NCBI GenBank assembly: GCA_004014935.1
Contig: CP025325.1
Coordinates: 62,001-126,000 of the forward strand
DNA: 64,000 nucleotides
DNA from: Saccharomycopsis malanga
Taxonomy: Eukaryota > Ascomycota > Saccharomycetes > Ascoideales > Saccharomycopsidaceae
Direction: 5' to 3'
Position numbers and translations under genes: made by a program. Positions 48,508-58,505 of the stretch are shown piece by piece. The notes under the pieces were generated by a model. That model ran no database searches. It saw only the letters and a program-made list of their open reading frames with translations, and was not told the DNA's origin. Position 1 is the first letter of the stretch, and every line of letters begins with the position of its first letter.

Positions 48508-51015
48508 TTAGTTTCCAGCCTTGACAACGTTTCTTCTTCTAAAGAAATCCAAGACTTTTCTAGTGGTACTTATTGACTCACTGTTCTTTCTATTACTGGT
48601 GACCATGACGCTTTTGACTCTTTGTTTTGTAGGGGACGACTTGTTAGGGTCGATATTGTTCAGAGGAAGTTGTTTTTCTGGGGTTGGGAAAACCACGCTG
48701 TTACTTCTATTTCTGTAGCCAATGACCGCCGAGGATCTTCTTCCGAAAGAAACACTTTTAGATTGTTTATGGTAATTGATACTTTCTGAGGATTTGTCGT
48801 CACCTAAAGTGGCGTCATATGAGTTTCCGCCGGAGAAAGAGCCAAAGATACTGAACCGTTTCTTTTCTGATCTACTGCCATTTGTAAAAGTGGAGTTATC
48901 TGATCTAATTCTGGCGGATTGGGATCTTGGGATGGTAGGTTTGCTACTAGGTTCATTGAGCAATGCCAAAGATCCGTATTTGCTGTTTCTCTTTGATTTT
49001 TTGTCAATGGCATCTTGTAAAGGAGAAGGAGGGGCCCCATTAGTGATTAGATCGTAGTCATTGGAGTCATTGGAGACTTTGGAGACTTTGGAGTCTTTCA
49101 AATTGGAATCTTTGGAATCTTTTGATTCGTTCAATTCTTTGGAATCTTTTAATTCGTTCAATTCTTTGGAATCTTTTAATTCTTTGGAATCCTTGGAGAC
49201 TTTCAATTCTTTGGAAACTTCAATTGGAGATGCATCTTTAGATTTTCCAAAAATGTTATCAAAAACAGTAGGGGAGGCAAAGGCAGGAGTATTATTAGGT
49301 TTTACTTGTGGGATTTCAGATGGGGACTCTTTTTTAGGAATTTCGTCAGATTCGTTGACAGATTTGATAGGAGAAACAGAAGAAGGGATTTTAGGAATCA
49401 AAAAGCTGAAATCAGCATTCAAAGGACCATCAGGTAACAAGCCAGGATGATAAGAAGAAGGTCTTGGTTTGTAATGAGGGTCAGGACCAGGTAATTTCTG
49501 GACATTTTTAGTGGGTCTGGCAGTGACACCTTTACGAGAAGGTTCAATGTCGTTGGAACTAGGAGCGGCTTTATATTTTTCGACGGCCAGGTCGTTGATA
49601 TCAGAATAGATGCTGATTCTTTTGCCGTTGTCAGCGTTGACGACGTCTTGCAAGACCACCTGAGCGGTTTTGGGAGCAATGTAAACGTTCTGGGCAGATT
49701 CGTTAGCAACGGCCGTTTCGCCCAAGGACTTGATGGAGGCCGAGGACTTGGAAGGCGGCATGCTGGCTAGTGTAGTTGAAGTGTGGGAATACGACAGGGG
49801 ATTCGACACCTGATGGGACGAGTATGATCGAGGTGGGGCTCTGGTGGAAGGCGTTGGCAAGGCAGGAGGAGCTGCGGGATTCGTAGAGATAGCAAAAGAA
49901 GACGTGGTAGGCTCGACCATTGAATATCTGTTAGTGGAACGAGTGTTGGCACTGTGTCTTGGTCTGACAGCGGAATTAGCACGAGATGCTGGTCTGGCAA
50001 ACGAGTTACTACGGGCTTGCTGCTGCTGCTGGTGCTGGTGCTGTTTCTGCTGGTGGGCCACTGCTTGGTGCTGTCTGCTGATTTCAGCGTTTCTGTCCCA
50101 CTCCTCAGGGGTTACCGAGAGGAACGGAGCATGTGGGGCAAGCCAGGAATGGGTTCTTACTTGGTTGAGAGAATAGCGGTACTTAGGCTCGGGAACCAAA
50201 ATGTTTCTGAGCAAGTTTCTGGGCAACGGTTGCACATACTCAGGAAACGTCAACTCGGTGGTGCTGATGTAGTTGTACAATTTGGAGATGTTTGTTCCTT
50301 CAGGGTTGTCGGGATCGTCGTCAAACGGCAAATAGCCAGCCAACATGGCATACAAAATCACACCGCAGGACCACACATCAACCTTTCTCGCTTCGTAAGG
50401 CTCGTTCTTCAAGACCAACTCGGGAGCAGCGTAGCACGGAGACCCGCACGACGTCTTCATAAGCTCGTTGCCAGGACTGAAGCTGTTGACAAACCCAAAG
50501 TCCGTAATAATGATGTTCTTGTGCTTGTCGAGCAACAAGTTTTCCAACTTCAAGTCTCGGTGGACAATGTGTTTGGCATGCATGTAATCCACCCCTGACA
50601 CAAGCTGGGAAAACAATTTGGACGCCATGGAGTCTTTCAAGTGCTTGTGGTGGAATATATAGTCAAAGAGCTCGCCCCCAGACGCGTAGTCAAGCACAAT
50701 GCCTACATACTTGTCATTTTGCAAAACCTCTTCTAATCGTACAATGTTGGGATGCGACAATTTCTTCAAAGCATTAATCTCACGATGAACCTTTGATTCT
50801 CGCTCTGATCCCCTGGGAATCGACTCCCGCTTGATTAATTTAATCGCTACTTGCGAAGGCTGCTTGCCATCCTTACGCCAGCCCAATTTTACTTTACCAA
50901 ACTCGCCTTCTCCTAATGTCGATCCAAGTATATAAGCTCCAAACCGTACCTCTCGATGTGACCGTCTAATCACTCCTGGTGGTAAATTACTAGGACTATA
51001 AGCTTGAGACGGCAT
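48508..51015 (-). CDS. KIN4: Ser/Thr protein kinase, Kin4/Frk1 type
   Basis: Kin4 is the spindle-position checkpoint kinase that keeps mitotic exit blocked by acting on Bfa1 at the mother-cell spindle pole; Frk1 is a paralogue. The ORF encodes 835 residues from the ATG at 51015. The kinase domain spans about 27-293: glycine loop GSTLGEGEFGKVKLG, VAIKLIKRES with the ATP lysine, HRDLKLENLLL, DFGFVNSF (the family's DFGF form), the activation loop MKTSCGSPCYAAPELVL with the threonine that Elm1 phosphorylates in S. cerevisiae, and HSWLAPHAP at the end. The long tail is Ser-rich and disordered. It has a His/Gln run (HQQKQHQHQQQQQ) near 320 and a low-complexity Lys-Asp-Ser repeat (ELKDSKELNE) near 600-650. 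S. cerevisiae Kin4 has 800 residues. In a non-duplicated genome this gene would stand for both KIN4 and FRK1. Confidence 0.88.
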   Translation of the reverse strand: MPSQAYSPSNLPPGVIRRSHREVRFGAYILGSTLGEGEFGKVKLGWRKDGKQPSQVAIKLIKRESIPRGSERESKVHREINALKKLSHPNIVRLEEVLQNDKYVGIVLDYASGGELFDYIFHHKHLKDSMASKLFSQLVSGVDYMHAKHIVHRDLKLENLLLDKHKNIIITDFGFVNSFSPGNELMKTSCGSPCYAAPELVLKNEPYEARKVDVWSCGVILYAMLAGYLPFDDDPDNPEGTNISKLYNYISTTELTFPEYVQPLPRNLLRNILVPEPKYRYSLNQVRTHSWLAPHAPFLSVTPEEWDRNAEISRQHQAVAHQQKQHQHQQQQQARSNSFARPASRANSAVRPRHSANTRSTNRYSMVEPTTSSFAISTNPAAPPALPTPSTRAPPRSYSSHQVSNPLSYSHTSTTLASMPPSKSSASIKSLGETAVANESAQNVYIAPKTAQVVLQDVVNADNGKRISIYSDINDLAVEKYKAAPSSNDIEPSRKGVTARPTKNVQKLPGPDPHYKPRPSSYHPGLLPDGPLNADFSFLIPKIPSSVSPIKSVNESDEIPKKESPSEIPQVKPNNTPAFASPTVFDNIFGKSKDASPIEVSKELKVSKDSKELKDSKELNELKDSKELNESKDSKDSNLKDSKVSKVSNDSNDYDLITNGAPPSPLQDAIDKKSKRNSKYGSLALLNEPSSKPTIPRSQSARIRSDNSTFTNGSRSEKKRFSIFGSFSGGNSYDATLGDDKSSESINYHKQSKSVSFGRRSSAVIGYRNRSNSVVFPTPEKQLPLNNIDPNKSSPTKQRVKSVMVTSNRKNSESISTTRKVLDFFRRRNVVKAGN

Positions 51016-51054
51016 TTTGAAATGTAATGGTTGGTTTGTTGTATGTTGACTTGG

Positions 51055-51170
51055 TTTGTTGTATGTTGATTTGGTTTTTATATGTAGATTTGGTTTTTAT
51101 ACCTAAATTTGGTTTTTATACCTAAATTTGGTTTTTATACGTAAGCTTGATTGTTATACGTAAACTCGAT
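51055..51170. repeat. Short tandem repeat upstream of KIN4
   Basis: About five units of roughly 20 bases of the type TTTGGTTTTTATACCTAAAT, with variation, start 40 bases upstream of the KIN4 ATG. They would lie in its promoter or 5' UTR. AATATCCAAT-type repeats follow at 51226-51300. Confidence 0.65.
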
Positions 51171-51300
51171 TGTATCAAGATTCACTCGATTATTTAATGG
51201 TTGATTTTATAAATGCTAATATTCCAACCTTAATATCCAATCAATATCCAATAAATATCCAATCAATATCAAATAAATATTCAATAAATATCCCTTTTAT

Positions 51301-51900
51301 AATCAAAATAATGCACCAAAACAACTTGTGCCAACAATACTTTGAAACTACGCCGAAAACAGTTCTATCAATAAACCAGAATCTCTCTCTTATCCAACAA
51401 AACAGTTTTAAGCGCCAGTTTATGAAAATGCAATATTAACGTCCTCCAAAATGCTCCAAACACCGGTATCAAACTTTGCCGATTCTAGTTTTGAGTGGAC
51501 AATGTTCAAAATGTCCAGGGCACTACCGGAACCAAACGTTTTCTTTCTCAAAGAGGATGTCAGATTAAAACAACGTCACTAAGTGCACCGACTCCATTAT
51601 AAGAACAGCTGTTTTCAACTAGGTGGGTGCTTTATGCCGCCCAATGTGCCGTACCGCACGGTACCGCACGGAACTGCGTCCAACTGCGCCTTAACGTGGC
51701 CCAACGCGTCTCACAGTCAAATAACGCGTCTCACCACAAAATTTTCCAATGGTCGCGTGATTGTCACGTGGCTGGTGATGAAAAGCGAGCCAGTGGATTT
51801 AACGATTTTCAAGGTCTATATAGTATAGTAGCTATTTAGTACTTGCATCAATCATTTTAATATTGATGATTAGTGAGATTCAGCGACAATTTGTAGAAAA
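51301..51900. other. Upstream region of AOS1
   Basis: Contains GTACCGCACGGTACCGCACG near 51649 and two AACGCGTCTCAC repeats at about 51703 and 51724. ACGCGT is the MluI cell-cycle box core bound by MBF, and these two copies lie about 170-200 bases before the AOS1 start. No gene seen. Confidence 0.35.
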
Positions 51901-52944
51901 ATGAGTGACAACAAGGAACTATCAAATGAGGAGATTGCATTGTATGATCGTCAGATACGATTGTGGGGGTTGGATGCTCAAAAACGCATAAAGACAGCCA
52001 ATATTTTGCTTATCAATTTGAGTGCAGTGGGCACTGAGATTGCGAAAAATCTAGTTCTTGGAGGCATTGGTTCATTGTCGATGATTGATAGTCATGATAT
52101 TTCCGAGGAGGATCTTGGTGCTCAATTTTATATATCGGAGGATGCGGTCGGTGAAAAAAGGCTTCTTAATGCGCAAGCAAATATTCAAGATCTCAATCCC
52201 CGAGTAAAATTGCAAGTATTCACAGAAGATGTCAGCACAAAGGATGCCAAGTGGTTTTCCCAGTTTAATTTGGTCATATCGACAGAGTTGTCGCATGAGG
52301 AAAACTTGCGTATCAACGAAATCACCAGATCACTACAGGTTCCTTTCTATGCTACTGGTTTGCATGGTTTATTCGGCTATATTTTCGTAGATTTGATACA
52401 ACATGTGGCTACGTACAAGAAGCAAAAGTCCAACATACCCACCAAACCCGGCAAAGTGTATAGTTTCTCTGAGATTGTGGAAGTGGCTGAAGTAGTGGAA
52501 AACGAGGTAATTTTCGAGAACATAACCACCAAAGACACATTCAAAAGCTATAAAGATTTCTCAGCAACCTTTTCTAACAAAGGCTACGTTTCCGAGACCT
52601 ATGCCACCAAAAGAAAGCTCAAAAGAATAACTCCTATTTTGCCTTTGACCTTGGCTGCTCTTTCCCATTCATACGTGTCTACCCCTGGGCCAGAACAGCT
52701 TCTTTTGCAGGCCAGAACAATACTAGACAACTTGTCTTTTCCCAAATCGATTCTCGAGGGCAAAGACGAGCTTGTTGAAACTTTTCTTCTGCAACTCAAC
52801 AACGAGTTTGCGCCTGTTTCCGCAATTGTAGGCGGCGCCCTTGCCCAGGATGTTATTAATACTTTGGGGAAGAAGGGAAAGCCTCTCAACAACTTTGTCG
52901 TCTTGGACGGTATCTCAGGCGACATGCCAATCTTCACTATTTAA
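51901..52944 (+). CDS. AOS1: SUMO-activating enzyme E1 subunit Aos1
   Basis: Aos1 pairs with Uba2 to adenylate SUMO (Smt3) and start its transfer to Ubc9; it acts mainly in the nucleus. The ORF encodes 347 residues from the ATG at 51901, the same length as I recall for S. cerevisiae Aos1. The N-terminus EEIALYDRQIRLWGLDAQKR is the E1 signature. The nucleotide-fold segment reads ILLINLSAVGTEIAKNLVLG, GIGSLSMIDSHDISEEDLGA and QFYISEDAVGEKR. The glycine loop is reduced, as in the yeast protein, which fits a subunit that does not carry the catalytic cysteine. The C-terminal part keeps FAPVSAIVGGALAQDVINTL and NNFVVLDGISGDMPIF. It faces away from KIN4. Confidence 0.95.
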   Translation: MSDNKELSNEEIALYDRQIRLWGLDAQKRIKTANILLINLSAVGTEIAKNLVLGGIGSLSMIDSHDISEEDLGAQFYISEDAVGEKRLLNAQANIQDLNPRVKLQVFTEDVSTKDAKWFSQFNLVISTELSHEENLRINEITRSLQVPFYATGLHGLFGYIFVDLIQHVATYKKQKSNIPTKPGKVYSFSEIVEVAEVVENEVIFENITTKDTFKSYKDFSATFSNKGYVSETYATKRKLKRITPILPLTLAALSHSYVSTPGPEQLLLQARTILDNLSFPKSILEGKDELVETFLLQLNNEFAPVSAIVGGALAQDVINTLGKKGKPLNNFVVLDGISGDMPIFTI

Positions 52945-53257
52945 ATGGTACTAGTATGTATTGTATATCGATAAAATATTTGCTGATAAGTGTAATACTG
53001 AAGTCTAATAGCTATTGATAATGTAAACGGCATAAAGTTGTATGATAATAATTGATATTAATCAGTTGAAAATATTTGGTATTTTGTGTGCTATATTTCT
53101 TGTGGAAATGAGCTGTTTCATGAAAATTTGTTGTTGATACATTTCGTCAAATTTGTTGTTTTCATCGTTTATGTACAGATAAACCCATTTTGCTTTCGAA
53201 ATATAGAAAAATCTCAGTAGCATTCAATTGTTTAAAATATACCTTCATACTTTGCTG

Positions 53258-53445
53258 GGATGGCTCACTGGTTAGTGCTCTCAGAGAAGAGAACAGATCT
53301 GGCAGAATAGTTTAGAAGATAGTAGTCTTACAGGCTCAAGAGTGGAAAGATTATGAGCAACAGGACATGATTGGCTTTTTCCAAATCCCTAGCACGTATA
53401 TAAGACCTGACATTAACTGGGCTCGAAATTTGAGATATTTTTCAT
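53258..53445 (+). mobile_element. SINE1, diverged full-length short form
   Basis: CTGGGATGGCTCACTGGTTA, CTCTCAGAGAAGAGAACAGA, a foreign or diverged stretch, ACAGGACATGATTGGC, then ATTAACTGGGCTCGAAATTT and GAGATATTTTTC. The tail is not a clear ATT run. Confidence 0.6.
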
Positions 53446-53626
53446 AATTGATATTAACTCTACATTGCATTTTGGCTTGGAAACTCTATTCTTGCTACAT
53501 TGACTTTTCTAATATGAAAGGGCTCATAAATATACTATTTAGTTGTTGATACTAGGAGTGAATGTTCATATCATATTATTTAGAACGCATAAATATTATT
53601 CATGAATGTTAACATGATATATATAG

Positions 53627-53800
53627 CCGCTAAGCCGTACGGATCAGTGGTTGGTGCTCTATAGAAGAGAAGAAAGACCTAACAGGAAAATGGGTGAGAA
53701 TATTATGATGGATATTAGGCTTTACCAAGTCCCCTGAGCCACATCGCGCATATACGAAACTGTTATCTACTGGGCTCGAAATGTATAATATTCATTTTAT
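53627..53800 (+). mobile_element. SINE1, full-length short form
   Basis: GCCGTACGGATCAGTGGTTG (A-box remnant), AGAGAAGAAAGACCTAACAG, AAATGGGTGAGAATATTATG, GGCTTTACCAAGTCCCCTGA, CGAAACTGTTATCTACTGGG and CTCGAAATGTATAATATT. The rest of 53801-54323 is AT-rich with repeated TGTAAATATTATA-type words. Confidence 0.7.
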
Positions 53801-54323
53801 TTGATACTATTAATATAGAACCTGATTTTGTTTTTAAAACCTGTTGTAAATATTATAATCTACTATTGATAATTTGCAAATGCTACGGATAAATGACAAT
53901 AGCACATATTACTAATATATAGAGCCTAATATGTAGAACCTGTTGTAAATATTATATAATCTACCAAGTCGTGAATACTACTGATAAGTTGTAAATGCTA
54001 TCAATGATTTTTAAATATTATAAATCTTGATATCATATATTATTGTTATCTACAACCTACAAGTTTTATTGATGAATATTGATATCATATATTCTTAATT
54101 AATAAGCCATGCTAGTTGAAACCCATTGACAAAACTGCCTTACAGCTAACAATAAATAACCACGTCAATTAAACCTTCATTCTACAACTCATTACCAATC
54201 ATATTCCTACAGTCACTACGTTCCAGACCTAAAAAACTGAAACCTAAGTTTTCATTAACCATTAAAAATACAAAAGTGTTAATTTATGTAGTTATAATCA
54301 TTTTTAATTAGCAGCAGATTAAC

Positions 54324-55097
54324 TTAGATGTTGGATGGGTAAAGGAAGACTCTGACAGAAGCACCAAAGGTCTTTGGTGGCAAGTTCTTCTTGAAGTTGG
54401 CACGGACAATACCAGAGTTACCGTGGGATCTGGTGACTTTACCCCAGATGACTCTGATCTTGGAACCTCTGATTTCTTTGGAAGCTCTGTAGACGTAGGC
54501 AATTCTCTTACCCAAGTAGAATTGAGCATCCTCTGGGCTTTCAACACCTTCGATCTTGATCAAAGAGACGTTAGGGTTGTTAACTCTCTTACTTCTTTGG
54601 TAGGAAAGATGTTTACCTTTAACGTATACTATAAGAATGTTAGTAACTCGACTTTTGATAGTGTCCTCATCAGTATATGGAGAAATATTCAGAACTGTAT
54701 TGAATTGTTCGTGATAAATGTGATTCAAATCAGCATTGGTCAAAGTTTAATATTGAATGTCTACGCTTTTGCACCCTGATTCTTCTTGAATAATGCTTGA
54801 TCAATTTGTTAAAATGACATGTTCGAAATGTTGATATTATTCACTCATGTTAATATGATTTTTATTACCAAGTGATGTATTTCATTGCACTATTTTTGTA
54901 TAAACTTTTGATTAAATGTGCTCAACATCTTTATTACTGCAAAATTACAATACTTTGATATTTATCCAGTGATTGTTCACCTCTTTTCTTAACATTATTC
55001 GTTCTTTGAAATTTCTCTCCATAATACTATTGGCATGATACCAGGACTGGCTGCGTATAAAAAACCACCCTCACATACATCTTGTTTGTTCAACCAT
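54324..55097 (-). CDS. RPL33: 60S ribosomal protein L33 (eL33/L35A), spliced
   Basis: The protein is a component of the large cytosolic ribosomal subunit. The gene has two exons on the minus strand. Exon 1, 55097-55079, is only 19 bases and codes for MVEQTR plus one base of the next codon. Exon 2 is 54628-54324. The 450-base intron starts GTATGTGAGG and ends GTTACTAACATTCTTATAG, with the branch site eight bases before the final AG. The product has 107 residues, as in S. cerevisiae, where I recall the intron at the same place within a leucine codon. The body [40 protein letters not shown] and the end [16 protein letters not shown] are nearly identical to the yeast protein. Exon 2 also reads open into the intron, which could mislead gene finders into an unspliced model. 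Confidence 0.95.
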
Positions 55098-55770
55098 TTT
55101 TGATATATTGATGTTAATTAGCTCCTTAAGGTATTACTCTATCTAGGGCGTTCTTAATATTGATAATATTGATATAAATTTTTGATAGTTTCTCAATCCT
55201 CCCGTCCTAGCACTATGCCTTGCGTGAAAAAACACATGACTATACTATATTTTTCATACTTTTCATTCCATGAAAAAATAATTCTAATGTGACTTGGTTT
55301 TTATCACGTGTGTATCATATGCTTGTATATTAGCCCTAAATTGAGCCCTATGTATTGTTGTTTGATTATTGATATTAAGTGCTGTTATAATAGAAGCGCC
55401 CAAAGGTTGTTATTCATTGATGGCAAGCGCTCAAAAGTTGTTGTTAATTAATGACAAGCGCCCAAAACTAGAAATTTGTTATTCATTAGTGACTCTTGCC
55501 TTTTTGTCAGTTTTGTAGGGTGTCATTCGTAGTATAGGATGTAAAAATTAAGTGTTTATAGACTAACAAGTTTAGTAATTGGTTTATGTTTATAAAAGAG
55601 TTTTAAACAGGTTGTGGTAATGTTGTAAAAACAAGGAAATTAGTTGTCAGCTGTACTTTGAACCGTTATTTGTTACAATCTTTATAGCGTCAGTCATTGT
55701 AACTATCAATTTATTGCTTTGCGTGCTTATTGACTGCATGTTTATTTCATCAAGTCAATTAACCTCTTCA
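55098..55770. other. RPL33 upstream region
   Basis: AT-rich. GCGCCCAAA-type words repeat three times at 55394-55470 (AAGCGCCCAAA, AAGCGCTCAAA, AAGCGCCCAAA), about 300 bases or more from the ATG. I could not pick out a Rap1, Fhl1 or Tbf1 site with certainty. Confidence 0.35.
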
Positions 55771-56290
55771 TTGGTTTTACGAGAATTTGAGCTTTATACT
55801 CACTGTTTTATGATTTTATTTTGTAATCTTCTTGAAAATTCATTGGTCTAAGCCGTTTATATGTTGGTTTAATGAGCCTCTAATTTTTATATTCATTATT
55901 TTATAAGTTTATTTTGTAATCTTCTTGAAAATTTATTAATAAAACCATATGTTGGTTTAATGAACATTTAATTACTCACTAATTTACAATATTATTCCGT
56001 AATCTTCTTGTAAATTTATTGATAAAACTGTTTCCATGTTGGTTTAATGAAAATTTGAGCTTTACACTCACTATTTTACAATATTAATTCGTATTCTTCT
56101 TGAAAATTAATTAAGAAAACTGCTTCCATGTTGGCTTAATGAACCTCTAGTTTTTATATTCACTACTTTACATCTTCTTGAAAATTCATTAATAAAACTG
56201 TTTCCATGTTGGCTTAATGAACATTTTTTATACTCACTATTTTACAATATTATTCAATAACCTTTTGACATAAACCCTTTAAATCTAAGA
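55771..56290. repeat. Minisatellite, six units of 78-93 bp
   Basis: Units start with TTGGTTTAATGAAC-like words at 55771, 55864, 55952, 56039, 56131 and 56209. Each continues with a TTTATACTCACTATTTTACA-like part and AATCTTCTTGAAAATTCATT. The array ends about 140 bases before the KES1 stop codon. Confidence 0.75.
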
Positions 56291-56428
56291 CACTTGGTTG
56301 TTCTTACTTGTTATACACTCAAGTACCAGACAAACTACACAATCCAAATACTAACATAAACTCAAGCATTAATTGTTTGCAAAAACATAAATAAAACTCT
56401 TGAAAAGAAGCAAAAAGCACATACGAAC

Positions 56429-57688
56429 CTATAAGATGGCGATTTCGGTTTCGTTTTCAAAAGCTTTAGGGTCAAATCTCCAATGAAGGGCGGTTTTTGT
56501 ATGCTTAGCGTCGGATTCAAAAGTACCGCTAGGGACGTTAGCTTTTGACAAGCCACTCAACTCAGACAAGGTGACAAAAGGTTGGTCAGCTGGGACGCCC
56601 AATTCTGGGATTTTAGAGGAATCAACTTGTTTAAACCATCTAGTTTTCCAAGGGTTGCCAGATTGGGATTCCTGTTTTCTTTGATCTCTTTGTTTATTTT
56701 CCAATTTTGACTTTGCATCGGTTATTTTGTCAAAAGAGCCATCTTTGATAGCATCGGCCACGTCTTTCCAAGCCTTTCTACTTTCCAAGGAGTGCTGTTT
56801 TTCTATTGGTTTGACCTTGAGTTTTTCTGGCGACAATGCCTGGGCATCATAGAAAGGTTTGGCATTTTTAGAGTCGTTGCCAGGATAAATGACAGAGCTT
56901 CCAGACCACTGGCCGGAAATGGTGCGAAGAGGAAGCGCTTTTTTGCTCATGGAGGCTTTGTCTTTATATATTTTAGCTTTGAACGAGTTCTTTTTGCCAC
57001 TGACCCAGCCTTTTCCGGTGTATTCGATAACAGTGATGTATCCATTAGAGGACTGGATGTACGATTTACCGTCTAATTCTACATATGGCGATGCCATCAA
57101 TAAGCCTTCGATGTGCAAGCCCGGCAAGGTCACCAAATAGCTCTCCTTCAAGTCTCGCAACTCCAAGATGGCATGGCCATACTGTTTGACGTTCAACGTC
57201 AAGGACGTGGCGTAGATCTGCGATTTGATCTCGTTGTAGCCCGACAAGTATGTATTGGTCTTTTTATTCATAATCGAATACGCTGTTACAGGAGGATGGT
57301 GGCTCACCTGCTCAGACAAAAGAACGGTCTCGCCAATCTTGTCGTTCTCCCATTTTCCTACAAACACCTCTCCCAAGAACGGATTCAACGGCTTCTTCTC
57401 AGTGCCCAAACTCTCGTTTCTAGAGGCATATTGAGACCGCAATGTCGAAAGAAACCATTTGGTAACTGCTACTTGTCTTTCTATAAACACATCCTCGTTA
57501 TGGCTCTCCTTCTCGCCAATGAAATTAGGAGCCACCAACAATTCCGGATGCTCGCTCCAAAACTGCGAATATTCCACTAGTGAAACCGGCGATAATATAA
57601 ACGGAGGTGCAGTTAAACTATACAAATCCCCATTGAAAGACGCAATCGATTTCAAAAAATCTTTCCAGGATGTGGTGTTGGCCGACAT
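56429..57688 (-). CDS. KES1: Oxysterol-binding protein Kes1/Osh4
   Basis: Kes1/Osh4 exchanges sterol for PI4P between membranes and restrains Sec14-dependent Golgi secretion. The start is the first ATG, at 57688, giving 419 residues; upstream frame is open without ATG. The N-terminal lid is present (SWKDFLKSIASFNGDLYSLT, then APPFILSPVSLVEYSQFWSE). The ORP signature EQVSHHPPVTAYSI contains the two histidines that bind the PI4P phosphate. NESLGTEKKPLNPFLGEVFV, ASPYVELDGKSYIQSSNGYI and SGKKNSFKAKIYKD also match S. cerevisiae Kes1 almost word for word. The C-terminus LHWRFDPKAFENETEIAIL is typical. Length is close to the 434 residues of the yeast protein. No PH or ankyrin part, as expected for a short Osh protein. 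Confidence 0.96.
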   Translation of the reverse strand: MSANTTSWKDFLKSIASFNGDLYSLTAPPFILSPVSLVEYSQFWSEHPELLVAPNFIGEKESHNEDVFIERQVAVTKWFLSTLRSQYASRNESLGTEKKPLNPFLGEVFVGKWENDKIGETVLLSEQVSHHPPVTAYSIMNKKTNTYLSGYNEIKSQIYATSLTLNVKQYGHAILELRDLKESYLVTLPGLHIEGLLMASPYVELDGKSYIQSSNGYITVIEYTGKGWVSGKKNSFKAKIYKDKASMSKKALPLRTISGQWSGSSVIYPGNDSKNAKPFYDAQALSPEKLKVKPIEKQHSLESRKAWKDVADAIKDGSFDKITDAKSKLENKQRDQRKQESQSGNPWKTRWFKQVDSSKIPELGVPADQPFVTLSELSGLSKANVPSGTFESDAKHTKTALHWRFDPKAFENETEIAIL

Positions 57689-57892
57689 GTTTGCTTTTCT
57701 CTGCTGTTTCAACTGTATTCACCTCTCAACTCTTGGTTATTCAGTATTATTCGCTTATATTAGTTGCTAAAAGGTCAATTGTGTCCGGGTTTGTAAGAGC
57801 AAAAAAGGATCCTTAGTCTTCCCTCTATACGAGGACGCGTGAGTGGTGCATGAAGGTGCATGGTGCCATACTAATAACATCTTTTATTTCAA

Positions 57893-57976
57893 ACTAGTAA
57901 ATAACAGTTTCCTATAATATCCACTAAACTATCCTGCCGGCCTTTTCTCTTCTCCGAAAGCACTGAGCCGTAGGCT
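57893..57976 (-). mobile_element. SINE1, internally deleted
   Basis: Minus strand: TATAGCCTACGGCTCAGTGC, TTTCGGAGAAGAGAAAAGGC, then a jump to AGGAAACTGTTATTTACTAG and TTTGAAATA. Confidence 0.55.
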
Positions 57977-58040
57977 ATAGTAATAATATTAGTAAACAAT
58001 TACTGAATTGTCTATGTTTATCAAACAACTTTTGTCAGTA

Positions 58041-58313
<273 letters not shown>

Positions 58314-58430
58314 CTATCGATGTATTGTTAACAAAAAAATGCTTATAAGAACTGTAGATTTAGGCAAATTGCAAATATTTGGTTTTGCTATGCAATTTTA
58401 ACATATGAAGCGATGTTTCCAAGCTGGAAT

Positions 58431-58505
58431 TCCCCTCTAATCTATGATGATCTGTAATAATAAAAGTTTCCCTCTAATCTATGATGATCTGTAATAATAA
58501 AAATT
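58431..58505. repeat. Tandem duplication, 42 bp, two copies
   Basis: CCCTCTAATCTATGATGATC followed by TGTAATAATAAAA occurs twice in a row. Confidence 0.8.
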
